A stretch of DNA of 64,000 nt from an uncultured Eubacteriales bacterium. GTDB taxonomy: Bacteria > Bacillota > Clostridia > Oscillospirales > Oscillospiraceae. Made by a program: the position numbers and the translations under genes. Under the pieces are notes generated by a model that was not told where the DNA came from, searched no databases, and saw only the letters and a list, made by a program, of their open reading frames with translations. Of the stretch, positions 1-7,443 are shown in pieces (the first letter of the stretch is position 1; each line of letters begins with the position of its first letter). The stretch lies in contig URDG01000002.1 of NCBI GenBank assembly GCA_900546515.1, positions 1 through 64,000 of the forward strand, given 5' to 3'.

Positions 1-301
1 CCGTCGGGATCCAGACGGGAGCTATCGCGGCCAGCGCCATGAACAGCAGACTGAGGATGAGCTGCACCGCGAGATAAATGAAGCTTATCCGCAGCGTCGG
101 GAAGCCGTAAAACTTTGAGCACGTATCCCCGGCCATGGCGCGCGGCATCGTGTATAGCTGGACGGCGATCGCAACAACGCCGAACACCAGCGACAACCAG
201 AAAACAGCGGTTCTCGCAAAGGGTACAACAAAGGCGATGACACAGAATGCGGCAAGTACTGCCGCTGCCGATATGTAAAAGCGCGTGAGATTCTTAGTCA
301 T
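1..301 (-). CDS. Membrane protein, 3' end cut by window edge
   Basis: Reading the minus strand from an ATG at 301 gives about 100 residues that start MTKNLTRFYISAAAVLAAF and run off the window. Three hydrophobic stretches are visible (roughly residues 8-28, 33-48 and 72-98), so this is an integral membrane protein. It follows the SPFH gene stop by only 3 nt, so the two are probably co-transcribed and may work at the same membrane. I do not recognise a family, and the missing C-terminus prevents a call. Confidence 0.7.
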   Translation of the reverse strand, partial: MTKNLTRFYISAAAVLAAFCVIAFVVPFARTAVFWLSLVFGVVAIAVQLYTMPRAMAGDTCSKFYGFPTLRISFIYLAVQLILSLLFMALAAIAPVWIPT

Positions 302-304
302 GGT

Positions 305-2143
305 TTAGCCCTCCTTCTTTCTGCCGCAATTGGGGCAGAAATTGCTCCTGATGTCCGCCGTTCCGCAGTCCGGACATGTCCACGTCAAGACGGGTCTTTT
401 CGCACCGCAGTTCGGGCAAAAATTCGAGACTATGTTCTTTACGCCACAGCTTGGGCAATCCCAACCGGAGCGTGTTTCCGGCTTTTTCGCGCCGCAGTCC
501 GGGCAGAAGTTGGTAGTGATAGCCTTTTTGCCGCAGGCGGGGCAGTCCCAGCCGGAACCGACCGGAGCAACGGGGACGGGCTGCTCGAACATCGGGGCGA
601 CCGCGCCCTTGGTCATATTTATCACGCCGCCCATCGCGCCGAGCGTAACGCCGAGCCCCGCAATATCGCCGAGGGCGCTGCCGCCGCCGTTTGAGCCCAT
701 CTGGCCGAGGCCAGCCGCATAGGCCTTCTTGACATCGGCTTCCAGTACATCGCGCTGGGTGTAGCCCTTGGCGCGCATGACCTCCGCCTCGCTCAGTCCA
801 GTCATGCGCGTAACGTCGGCTTCTCCCGCGCCTTCGAGACGGCGCGCCTCGGCGTCAGCCTGTGCATGGATGAGCTTCCGCTCCGCTTCGCGGCGGGCAA
901 GCTCGGTCTCCGTAGTCTGTTGCTCAAGCACGACCTTGCGCTGCGCAGCGGTGATAGCGGCCTTACTCTCCTCCTGCGCGGTGCGGTAGCTGGCCTCAGA
1001 CTGTGCCTGCACGGTCTTGACTGTCGCCTCCGCCTGATACATGCGGGTCTGGAGCATGACGGTGTGCAGCTCGCGGATGCGCTTGAAGTTCGGATCGTCC
1101 TCCGGCAGAACGATATGCGTCACATAGAACTGTGGGATGGTAAGCCCGTATTCCGCGAAGCCGGGCAGGAGCTTCTCACGCAGCGTGGCCGAGATATCAC
1201 CAATGTGCTGGTCGATCTCCAAAAGGTCGATCTGACTGTCCCTGATGATTCCGGGCAGCGTAGACTTGACGGTGTTCACGATAAGCGGGCGGAAGGACTC
1301 ACGCACGGACTTTGCGAAGCCATCGCGGTCGTCCCACGCGATGCCGCTCTGCGTGCCGACAAGCTTCAGCAGCAGCCGGCGCGAATCCACGACCTGAAAA
1401 TTCATCTCCCCGGATACGCCAAGCTCAAGCGGTGTGCTCGTGAGCGGGTCGATGAAGCGGAGCTTGTCGGGCGTCCCCCACTTGATGGACATCTGCACCG
1501 TCTTGTTGATGAAGTAGACCTCGGAATGGAAGGTACCCTCGGTGTCGGTCGGGAGCTTATAGAGGCTCTCAAGCAGCGGAAGCTGCTGTGTCTCCAGCGT
1601 ATAGCGTCCCGCGCCGAAGAGGTCGAGCGCCTGACCGTCGCGGAAGAAGATAGCCTCCTGACTTTCATGGACAATGAGCTGAGAGCCGTAATTGAAGTCC
1701 TCGATCGGATGCTTCCAGATGAGCGCTTCGTTGTCGCCCTCGAATTTAATGATACTGGCAAGGCCGTCTTTCTTGATCTTCTCGGAGACGATGCGCTCCT
1801 GCACATCGTTGACGCAGTCGCACACAGGGCAGGTGTACTTCTCTGCGCTGCGATTGGCGAGCAGACGCACGCCGCACTGTGCGCAGGAAAATTCCATCAT
1901 TCTGTTCCGCTCGGAGGAGGTGTTTATCGCTTCGCCGCAGACGGGGCAGACGGCTTTATCACCCCTTGACTGGTCGAAGACAACATCGTTGCCGCAGTGC
2001 GGACAGCGGCGGCTTGCCATCTTATCCGTGCGGACGTTTATCGTGTACCCACACGCGCAGTTGATTTTCTTGCTTGCAAAGAACCCGGTCTTTGCCTCGG
2101 CATATTTCCCGCATGACGGGCATTGGATTATGAATTTAGACAT
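305..2143 (-). CDS. SPFH/band-7 domain protein flanked by zinc ribbons
   Basis: This 612-residue protein starts with three zinc-ribbon-like CxxC pairs (about residues 8-125). An SPFH (stomatin/prohibitin/flotillin) core follows at roughly 130-370, then an Ala/Glu/Arg-rich coiled coil (about 380-460), a Gly-rich linker, and three more short zinc ribbons at 535-612. Similar proteins in Firmicutes are annotated as SPFH or virion-core-like proteins (YdjI type) and are thought to scaffold membrane microdomains. There is no N-terminal membrane anchor, so it is probably peripheral. It sits directly upstream of a membrane protein (3-nt gap) and downstream of the TIR/HNH operon. The repeated zinc-ribbon theme is shared with the TIR protein and with the decayed gene at 2159-2273. 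The role is inferred. Confidence 0.85.
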   Translation of the reverse strand: MSKFIIQCPSCGKYAEAKTGFFASKKINCACGYTINVRTDKMASRRCPHCGNDVVFDQSRGDKAVCPVCGEAINTSSERNRMMEFSCAQCGVRLLANRSAEKYTCPVCDCVNDVQERIVSEKIKKDGLASIIKFEGDNEALIWKHPIEDFNYGSQLIVHESQEAIFFRDGQALDLFGAGRYTLETQQLPLLESLYKLPTDTEGTFHSEVYFINKTVQMSIKWGTPDKLRFIDPLTSTPLELGVSGEMNFQVVDSRRLLLKLVGTQSGIAWDDRDGFAKSVRESFRPLIVNTVKSTLPGIIRDSQIDLLEIDQHIGDISATLREKLLPGFAEYGLTIPQFYVTHIVLPEDDPNFKRIRELHTVMLQTRMYQAEATVKTVQAQSEASYRTAQEESKAAITAAQRKVVLEQQTTETELARREAERKLIHAQADAEARRLEGAGEADVTRMTGLSEAEVMRAKGYTQRDVLEADVKKAYAAGLGQMGSNGGGSALGDIAGLGVTLGAMGGVINMTKGAVAPMFEQPVPVAPVGSGWDCPACGKKAITTNFCPDCGAKKPETRSGWDCPSCGVKNIVSNFCPNCGAKRPVLTWTCPDCGTADIRSNFCPNCGRKKEG

Positions 2144-2158
2144 GAGATATATTGCTCC

Positions 2159-2273
2159 TTAGTTCTTTTTCTTATTTAGTTCGGCAAGCTCAGCTCTCTT
2201 TTCCTCAAGTTCTTTTTTAGTACTGCTTGATCAAATCCGTGCTCCCACACATTTCACATACAAGCCGCTTCAT
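2159..2273 (-). pseudogene. Decayed zinc-ribbon gene (N- and C-terminal relics)
   Basis: An ATG at 2273 with an AGAGGG ribosome binding site opens a frame reading MKRLVCEMCGSTDLIKQY and then stop. The CxxC start is typical of small Firmicutes zinc-ribbon proteins. Immediately after, in another frame, a charged coiled tail (KKELEEKRAELAELNKKKN) runs to a stop just before the SPFH gene's ribosome binding site. The simplest reading is a gene that lost its middle by an out-of-frame deletion. The family assignment rests on about 17 residues. Confidence 0.45.
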
Positions 2274-2303
2274 ATATTTCCCTCTTTTCTTTAATATAGT
2301 GTA

Positions 2304-2543
2304 TTAAAACCCGTACCACTCAAGGTCGTGAAGCAGTTTTTCCAAATAGTCAAGCTTCCTATCAGCTTGGGCTTTATCTAACTCTGGCATTCCTGGCCAA
2401 AATGTCTCACAGATTCTCCAGATTTCGAGCTCGGCATCTGAAAGATTTTCAGTCAGCTTCATATTGATATCGTGATATTTTTCTTTGTTCTCCGGTAAAT
2501 GCGCGCGCTTCATTATTTCTTGAAATCTTTCGCTGTTTGTCAT
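2304..2543 (-). CDS. Hypothetical 79-residue acidic helical protein
   Basis: A longer frame begins at 2558, but GGAGG lies 8 nt before the ATG at 2543, so the protein starts MTNSERFQEIMKRAHL. It is soluble, charged and probably all-helical, with no cysteine pairs, membrane segment or signal peptide. It lies 21 nt downstream of the HNH nuclease gene on the same strand and is the last gene of the RHH-TIR-HNH operon. Low GC fits the HNH gene. I do not recognise a family. An accessory or inhibitor of the nuclease would be a guess from position only. Confidence 0.7.
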   Translation of the reverse strand: MTNSERFQEIMKRAHLPENKEKYHDINMKLTENLSDAELEIWRICETFWPGMPELDKAQADRKLDYLEKLLHDLEWYGF

Positions 2544-2564
2544 TGCATATTCCTCCATATTGCA

Positions 2565-3383
2565 TCACTTCAAGATGGAACCATTATTCGACTCAAAAGA
2601 CATGTATTTCTCTGCTGCATTATTTTTGACTTTAATTTCACCAGTAGAAATGTCTATTTCAAAATCCTTCGCATCGTACATGAGATGGTGATTTGCACAT
2701 AACACAATACCATTTTCCGGAATGTCATCGCCTCCATCCTGCACTGCAATAATGTGTGCTGCCTGCAAAGTATTTAAGTGTTCCAAACCGCAGATTATGC
2801 AGTGCGGGGTAGAGTATTTTCCGAAGACTAATTCTCTGAATCTGTAATCCCGTTCAACTTTCTTACAACTTACAAGTTTCCTTTCTTCATATGCAAAATA
2901 ATTATTGCTGTTGAGCAATTCTTCAGCAAGAATACAATTTTGCATGTTGGGAGCACCAAATAATGTGTCCCCGGCAAATTCTTCATCTTCCTCATCAGGC
3001 AAAAGGTAAGCAAACGGATGCATACAGAAGCGTTTGATAAATGTTGGTTTAATCAAGACAACTTTCTCTTTGTGGCGTGAGCTCTGTAAGTTTTTATAAA
3101 CTGGATAAATTTCATTGAAGCGTTGGGCTGTTTTACATAAAAAATTTGTTTTACGAGGCAACGTATATTGATGGGTTTCCCCTTTTATGACCGCAGCACT
3201 GCTCCGATGAGGAATGTTGTTCCATGCGATGTATATATCTGCCTGTGGGCAGTATCCTATAATCAAATCTTGTTCAAGTGCTATTCTGGCGTCAAGGCAC
3301 ACAATCCCCTCGCGATTCGTAGTTATCGCTATATATTTTATGGATTTATCTATTCCTGGCATTTGGAGATCGCGATGTTTCAC
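2565..3383 (-). CDS. HNH endonuclease family protein
   Basis: This 272-residue protein has a C-terminal HNH/McrA-type nuclease module. CIIC is at 195-198, the catalytic-type histidine is in QAAH (H210), N224 is in ENGIVLC and HH is at 232-233. The CxxC and later Cys/His pairs would bind structural zinc, and the metal-dependent site would cut DNA. The N-terminal 190 residues match nothing I recognise and may set specificity. The start is a GTG at 3383 behind AAAGGAGGATG. It follows the TIR gene by 13 nt and is much more AT-rich than the surrounding chromosome, which suggests transfer. Restriction or defence is the likely role, by inference from the domain and its neighbours. Confidence 0.82.
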   Translation of the reverse strand: MKHRDLQMPGIDKSIKYIAITTNREGIVCLDARIALEQDLIIGYCPQADIYIAWNNIPHRSSAAVIKGETHQYTLPRKTNFLCKTAQRFNEIYPVYKNLQSSRHKEKVVLIKPTFIKRFCMHPFAYLLPDEEDEEFAGDTLFGAPNMQNCILAEELLNSNNYFAYEERKLVSCKKVERDYRFRELVFGKYSTPHCIICGLEHLNTLQAAHIIAVQDGGDDIPENGIVLCANHHLMYDAKDFEIDISTGEIKVKNNAAEKYMSFESNNGSILK

Positions 3384-3396
3384 TTCGCATCCTCCT

Positions 3397-5940
3397 TTAT
3401 CTCTCCGGCACCCTTATATCCGTCCAGCCGTCTAAATTGCACTGACCGAAGTCATTGCTGCCCACAGCAACGACAGTGCCATCTGCTTTTAGCCCGACTG
3501 TGTGATGGTCTCCGGCCGAGACGGCGACAACATCTTCCCAGCCAGACACGTTGCACTGACCGTAGTTGTTGTCCCCCACAGCAACGACAGTGCCATCGGC
3601 TTTCAACCCAATTATGTGCAAAGTTCCGGCAGAGACAGCAGCAATATCTGTCCAACTGGACGCATTGCATCGACCATCATCGTTGTAACCTGCAGCAACT
3701 ACGGTACCATCTGCCTTCAACCCGACGGTATACCCCGTTCCGGCAGAGACGGAGACAATATCCATCCAGCCGGACACATTGCACTGACCGCTGTAATTAT
3801 CACCCACAGCAACTACGGTTCCATCGGCTTTCAGTCCGACTGTATGATTGTCTCCAGCAGAGACAGCGACAATATCTTTCCAACCAGACACATCGCACTG
3901 ACCGTACATTTTTAAACCCACAGCAACTACAGTGCCATCTGCTTTTAATCCAACTGTATGAGCATCTCCCGCAGAAATAGCAACAATATCTGTCCAGTCG
4001 GACATATTGCATTTACCGCAATCGTTGCTGCCAACAGCAATTACGGTACCATCCGTTTTCAGACCAGATGTGTGGTTGAATCCTGCCGCAAGCGTTTCTC
4101 TTAAAGCAAATTCGTTTTGCAGCTGTATAAATGCACACTCCAGATTCGTATGCCTATAACGGATAACGCCGCTTCTCAGTTCAGAAATATTGATTTCGCC
4201 ACGCGTAAGCCGTTCTCTCTTGCTGTCAAGCTCCATCATTTGCTTTTTAAGTGATGATATTTCATGAGCTACATTTGAGCGTGCGAGTACGTTTCGCAAC
4301 CCGGTAAGTGACGAAAGTGAGTTTTCAAGTTCTTGTTTCCGCTCGGTCAAATTATCTTTGTCGGATTTTATCTGCTGTATGCAGGTCTTAACGGAATATT
4401 CGGCTTCTTCCTGACGCATTTTGGCAATTACGTGTCCACGATTGAGACACAAGTCCTGAAACAGCTTTCGCTTTTCGTCCGCTTGCTTCTTCTTTGCTGC
4501 AATCTTGACTCCAAGCACACCGCGAATGACGACTATAAGCTTTTTCTTTGCTGACATCTCGGCTTCAAGTGGGGCGATATATTTTTGCTCAAACTCCGTG
4601 TGTGCTGCAGATATCTTACGCTCATATGTTTCTATGTGTGCGCGCTGCTCCGAAGAGGTAAATCGCTTTGCACGTTTCAAGTTTGTATTTTCACTTATGT
4701 CAGAAACAAACTTGGATTGCCAGAGTTTCATTTCGTCCAAAGTTGCTTCTGGATTAGAGCTTTGTATGTCGGCAAGCTTACGAAGATCATCATTGAGTCG
4801 TCTCGTATATTCTGCCATTTCCTCATCGAAAGATTTTGACTGCCTTTCTGCAAAAAACAGCCCGAGATACGCCTCTGCGCATTCGGCATCCATGTCGAGC
4901 ACACGGTCAAAGTAACCCTTGGCATCGTTCCACTTTTTATCTTCAAGCGCCATATTGCCGCGCTTGAGCAGAGCTTGCGCATTTGCGCCGCCTTCGTTTT
5001 TGACAACGACGGTCTCTCGTACTGCCTCTTTTTCTTTCAGTTTATCGGCATCGAGCACTTTGTTCACGCCGCGGATAAGGTCTTGGATGAAGCCGATTTT
5101 GCCCATGTCGTAACTCATCAGGACGGTAAGCTGCTCGGGCATATCATATGGGTCCATATCACGGTAGCAGGGGATGAGAAGCTTCGTTTTGTCCTTGCGC
5201 ATCATGGCAAGGAAGCGGCTCCACTCGTTCTTGACCCATACGGCGTTGAGGTTCTCAGCGCTCGTGCCGACGACTATCATGACTTTAGCCGAGTTCAGCG
5301 CGGCGAATATGTACGGCTCATACTGCGTACCGGGGATGTCCTCCAGAGAGATACGCGAGAAGAACACGCGCCGACCCTGCTCGGTGAGCTGATAGTAGAT
5401 GTCCTGCGCGAGCACGCTGTCGCGTGTGCGCTCGCCGTTCTCGTCGAGCTCCTTGTAGCTGATGAACACGTCGTAAGGCTCAGTGTTCTGCGATGTCGCA
5501 AGTATGCCGCGCTGCACCTCGGCTATTTTTGCCGCATCTTTCTGGTACTGGCGGCGGGTGATGCCGTCGGAATGCTCCAGCGCAGCGAGGTAGTCCACGT
5601 CCTCAAGAAAGCTGTCGAAGCTGGCGCGGTGGCAGGTCGGCAGCCATTCGTATGTTGCAGGGTCCTCGACATACTCGATGCCGAAGCGGCACAGCGCGCA
5701 GCACCAATGCGCTTCCGCGTCCGTGTCGTCCTCGGCGACGATGCGCTCGTATACACCCAGCGCTTTGTCAAACTCACCCGCGCGGCGGAAGTGGTTGCCG
5801 CGGTTGAACGCCGCTGCGCGCTGATCATCGCTCACCTTGGGCAGCGTCATTGTGCTGCCGCAGTACTCGCAGGTTCCAAAGGTCTTGTCGGCGGATATCT
5901 CCATATCTCCGCCGCACATCTTGCATTTGATTACTGCCAT
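3397..5940 (-). CDS. Zinc-ribbon/TPR/TIR/coiled-coil/RCC1-repeat protein
   Basis: This 847-residue multidomain protein has an N-terminal zinc ribbon (C6/C9, C24/C27) and a TPR-like helical region (about 40-100). A TIR domain at 155-290 starts YDVFISYKE. A Glu in VKNEW (E239) lies where bacterial TIR NADases carry their catalytic Glu. A second TPR-like segment (about 320-370) and a long charged coiled coil (about 400-610) follow. The end is six 38-residue RCC1-like units built on GLKADGTVVAVG, expected to form a beta-propeller-type sensor. TIR domains in bacteria cleave NAD+ or make signalling nucleotides, often in anti-phage defence. That activity is inferred here. The gene lies between RHH and HNH genes with 17- and 13-nt gaps and has a strong RBS (GGGAGG). 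Confidence 0.85.
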   Translation of the reverse strand: MAVIKCKMCGGDMEISADKTFGTCEYCGSTMTLPKVSDDQRAAAFNRGNHFRRAGEFDKALGVYERIVAEDDTDAEAHWCCALCRFGIEYVEDPATYEWLPTCHRASFDSFLEDVDYLAALEHSDGITRRQYQKDAAKIAEVQRGILATSQNTEPYDVFISYKELDENGERTRDSVLAQDIYYQLTEQGRRVFFSRISLEDIPGTQYEPYIFAALNSAKVMIVVGTSAENLNAVWVKNEWSRFLAMMRKDKTKLLIPCYRDMDPYDMPEQLTVLMSYDMGKIGFIQDLIRGVNKVLDADKLKEKEAVRETVVVKNEGGANAQALLKRGNMALEDKKWNDAKGYFDRVLDMDAECAEAYLGLFFAERQSKSFDEEMAEYTRRLNDDLRKLADIQSSNPEATLDEMKLWQSKFVSDISENTNLKRAKRFTSSEQRAHIETYERKISAAHTEFEQKYIAPLEAEMSAKKKLIVVIRGVLGVKIAAKKKQADEKRKLFQDLCLNRGHVIAKMRQEEAEYSVKTCIQQIKSDKDNLTERKQELENSLSSLTGLRNVLARSNVAHEISSLKKQMMELDSKRERLTRGEINISELRSGVIRYRHTNLECAFIQLQNEFALRETLAAGFNHTSGLKTDGTVIAVGSNDCGKCNMSDWTDIVAISAGDAHTVGLKADGTVVAVGLKMYGQCDVSGWKDIVAVSAGDNHTVGLKADGTVVAVGDNYSGQCNVSGWMDIVSVSAGTGYTVGLKADGTVVAAGYNDDGRCNASSWTDIAAVSAGTLHIIGLKADGTVVAVGDNNYGQCNVSGWEDVVAVSAGDHHTVGLKADGTVVAVGSNDFGQCNLDGWTDIRVPER
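3400..4083 (-). repeat. Six tandem 114-nt units encoding RCC1-like repeats
   Basis: The 3' quarter of the TIR gene consists of six consecutive units of about 114 nt. Each encodes about 38 residues with the core DGTVVAVG, then a variable loop, then a W-D-I/V and SAG motif. Nucleotide identity between units is high, so unit number may vary by recombination. Variable loop residues sit on one face of the predicted propeller. Confidence 0.8.
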
Positions 5941-5957
5941 ATCTCTATCCTCCCGGT

Positions 5958-6149
5958 TTAGTCATTTATGATTTCGATGTGTTTTATCGCAAATTCCAGT
6001 CCGAGCGCCATCAACTCATTTCTTGTGCGCCCCGTCTCCGCTGCGAGCCTGTCTATGTCCGCAAGCATCGCCTTTGATATGCGCATGGAAATCACCGTTG
6101 ATTCGCCGGAATATTTTTTAGGGATTATCTCTAATTTCGGTTCTGCCAT
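5958..6149 (-). CDS. Ribbon-helix-helix (CopG/Arc-type) protein
   Basis: This 63-residue protein has the signature of a ribbon-helix-helix DNA binder. There is a short beta strand (STVISMRIS, about residues 17-25), then helix A (KAMLADIDRLAAETG), a turn (RTRNE) and helix B (LMALGLEFAIKHIEI). Such proteins are repressors, often antitoxins or autoregulators. It is the first gene of the TIR-HNH operon, 17 nt upstream of the TIR gene, with an AGGAGGGG ribosome binding site, so it probably controls the operon. There is no separate toxin-like neighbour other than the TIR/HNH effectors. Confidence 0.82.
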   Translation of the reverse strand: MAEPKLEIIPKKYSGESTVISMRISKAMLADIDRLAAETGRTRNELMALGLEFAIKHIEIIND

Positions 6150-6173
6150 AGTGCCCCTCCTATGTATGAATTT

Positions 6174-6202
6174 ATAGTACTACATTTGTATTGTAAGTTC
6201 AA
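6174..6202 (-). promoter_or_regulatory. Promoter of the RHH-TIR-HNH operon
   Basis: On the minus strand TTGAAC (6202-6197) and TACTAT (6179-6174) are 17 nt apart, 25 nt before the RHH start codon. The surrounding AT-rich stretch with short TA-rich dyads (for example TAGTACTA) could be where the RHH protein binds. That last point is inference. Confidence 0.5.
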
Positions 6203-6250
6203 GCAGCATTTACTTGTTTTGACAAAAATATTTAGTATGTTTTACGTTAA

Positions 6251-6279
6251 ATGGCTTCCCTCGGTATAAGGGAAGCCAT
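6251..6279. terminator. 11-bp hairpin in the RHH-upstream intergenic region
   Basis: Arms ATGGCTTCCCT and AGGGAAGCCAT pair perfectly around a 7-nt loop. The following tract is only weakly T-rich on either strand, so it may be a weak terminator or simply a structured spacer. Confidence 0.4.
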
Positions 6280-6387
6280 TGCGGCATATTTGGTCAGCTC
6301 TTTTTCTTTGTTTATACCGGCGCAAATCTTGAGCTCACTGCGCAATTTGCCGCCAACAACTATCCACTAGTCATACAGCAAAAGAGT

Positions 6388-6411
6388 TTGACCCAAACGT
6401 TGACCCAAACG
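6388..6411. repeat. Tandem duplication of a 12-nt unit
   Basis: TTGACCCAAACG occurs twice in a row. In the minus strand it would read FGSTFGS, reminiscent of Gly/Ser-rich C-terminal tails of element-encoded recombinases, but no domain is left to confirm this. It lies in the 550-nt stretch between the RHH gene and the small lipoprotein gene that otherwise holds only hairpins and the tRNA-like remnant. Confidence 0.6.
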
Positions 6412-6523
6412 GGAACATGACTGTATGTACTGGATGGACGCAGCAGGCTTGTATACTGCCTAACCTCCGACGCGAAAGTGGCAAAAAGTATTGAAAATCA
6501 ATGCTTTGACGCTCCGTCCAACG

Positions 6524-6568
6524 TTCGTAATCAGCAGGTCGGGTGAGCAAATCCATCTTCCCCCACCA
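6524..6568 (+). other. Degenerate tRNA-Thr(CGT) 3' half, candidate attachment site
   Basis: These 45 nt have exactly the segment lengths of a tRNA 3' half. They are an anticodon loop TTCGTAA (anticodon CGT), 5-nt stem TCAGC, 5-nt variable loop AGGTC, 5-nt T-stem strand GGGTG, 7-nt loop, 5-nt strand, 7-nt acceptor strand and ACCA. The first 22 nt look like an authentic tRNA-Thr. The T arm beyond GGGTG no longer pairs. No 5' half precedes it. Such displaced 3' halves mark the far end of elements that integrate into tRNA genes. Confidence 0.55.
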
Positions 6569-6570
6569 TC

Positions 6571-6605
6571 AAAAGGATCAAGCAAAAGCTTGATCCTTTT
6601 TGATT
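6571..6605. terminator. Strong bidirectional intrinsic terminator
   Basis: A perfect 13-bp stem (AAAAGGATCAAGC with GCTTGATCCTTTT) closes an AAAA loop and is followed by a T-rich tract on the plus strand. It lies 2 nt after the tRNA-like remnant, as expected if this was once the tRNA gene's own terminator. Confidence 0.8.
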
Positions 6606-6621
6606 TCTTTTTCTTGCCCAT

Positions 6622-6664
6622 AAAAAATTGGGGTCAGCTCATCCTGTATGGATGACTGCCCCAA
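6622..6664 (-). terminator. Intrinsic terminator of the small lipoprotein gene
   Basis: On the minus strand a GC-rich stem starts TTGGGGCAG and pairs, with one bulge, across a 5-nt ATACA loop. A TTTTTT run follows. It lies 33 nt after the stop of the 6697-6930 gene. Confidence 0.65.
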
Positions 6665-6696
6665 CTTTTGCTTTATAGAGAAAAGTGAAAAACGCT

Positions 6697-6930
6697 TCAG
6701 TTTCCGCCGTATGCGGTAAATGCGGCGGCAGTTCCGGAAACGGCGTCCGCCGCGTGCGCCGTACCGGTCAGCACACGGGTGCTTACCGGCACAGTGCTGC
6801 TATAGCTTATTCCCGGCTCGTCCATGCCGCCGGCATTGTAATCGTTCACGCTGTAGAAAAATGCGCACGAGGTGAGCACGGCCAGTATGAGCAATATCCC
6901 GACGCAAACCACAGTCTTTTCCTTCATCAT
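6697..6930 (-). CDS. Small putative lipoprotein
   Basis: This 77-residue protein has an N-terminal MMKEK, a hydrophobic stretch and the lipobox LTSC (cysteine near residue 22), so signal peptidase II processing and membrane anchoring are likely. The mature part is short, Ala/Thr/Ser-rich and without recognisable motifs. GGAGG lies 9 nt before the first of two consecutive ATG codons. It stands alone between a terminator and the regulator at 7.0-7.9 kb. The function is unknown. Confidence 0.6.
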   Translation of the reverse strand: MMKEKTVVCVGILLILAVLTSCAFFYSVNDYNAGGMDEPGISYSSTVPVSTRVLTGTAHAADAVSGTAAAFTAYGGN

Positions 6931-7056
6931 TGTACTACGCCTCCTGCATATGATTTTGTGTTATATTAATAATACGAAATCCCAGAGAAAAAGTTCCCGG
7001 AGCAGGAAAATTTTTTTGTTCAGGACTGTTTCGCACAATACGGCCGCAGTGCTGCC

Positions 7057-7440
7057 TTATTTCTTCTTCACCGGGAAGCACACCTCGGTAATATACTCGT
7101 CGGGGTCCTGCGTTTCATGCGGGCTCACATGGTATATGTCGAACATGGGGCCGTCATAATCGTAGCCGTTGGCCTCGATCCATGCGCTTACCGCCGCAAC
7201 AACGTCGTCTATCTGGGTATAGCTGCCCTTGTAAGTACAGCCGGCATAGGTCACGGCGGGGAGTGTCCTGAACACTACGTGCTCAGTGTCCGGATAACTG
7301 CCCCTGACAGATTTGGACGCCATTATTTCGACGTCATTTTCCTTGTACTCCTTATCCAGAAACTCTACTATGCAGTAGCACGGGTCGTCGGGGATGAGCG
7401 GCATATGGTCCGTCTCCTTGCACAGATAGTGCCACGCCAT
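7057..7440 (-). pseudogene. GyrI-like effector-binding half of an interrupted MerR regulator
   Basis: These 127 codons read as a GyrI-like/AraC effector-binding domain (pattern CYCIVEFLDKEYKENDVEIMAS, then FRTLPAVTYAGCTYKGSY). This domain normally forms the C-terminal half of roughly 270-residue MerR-family regulators. It is in the same frame as the MerR half at 7444-7872 and is separated from it only by a TAG and one Gly codon. There is no ribosome binding site before the ATG at 7440. It is therefore best seen as the downstream part of one gene broken by a nonsense codon, unless the TAG is read through. Confidence 0.75.
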
Positions 7441-7443
7441 GCC

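Noticed and set aside
3400..4083. Regular 114-nt repeats considered as a CRISPR array
   Set aside because: The repeats are contiguous, in frame and encode RCC1-like units. There are no spacers.
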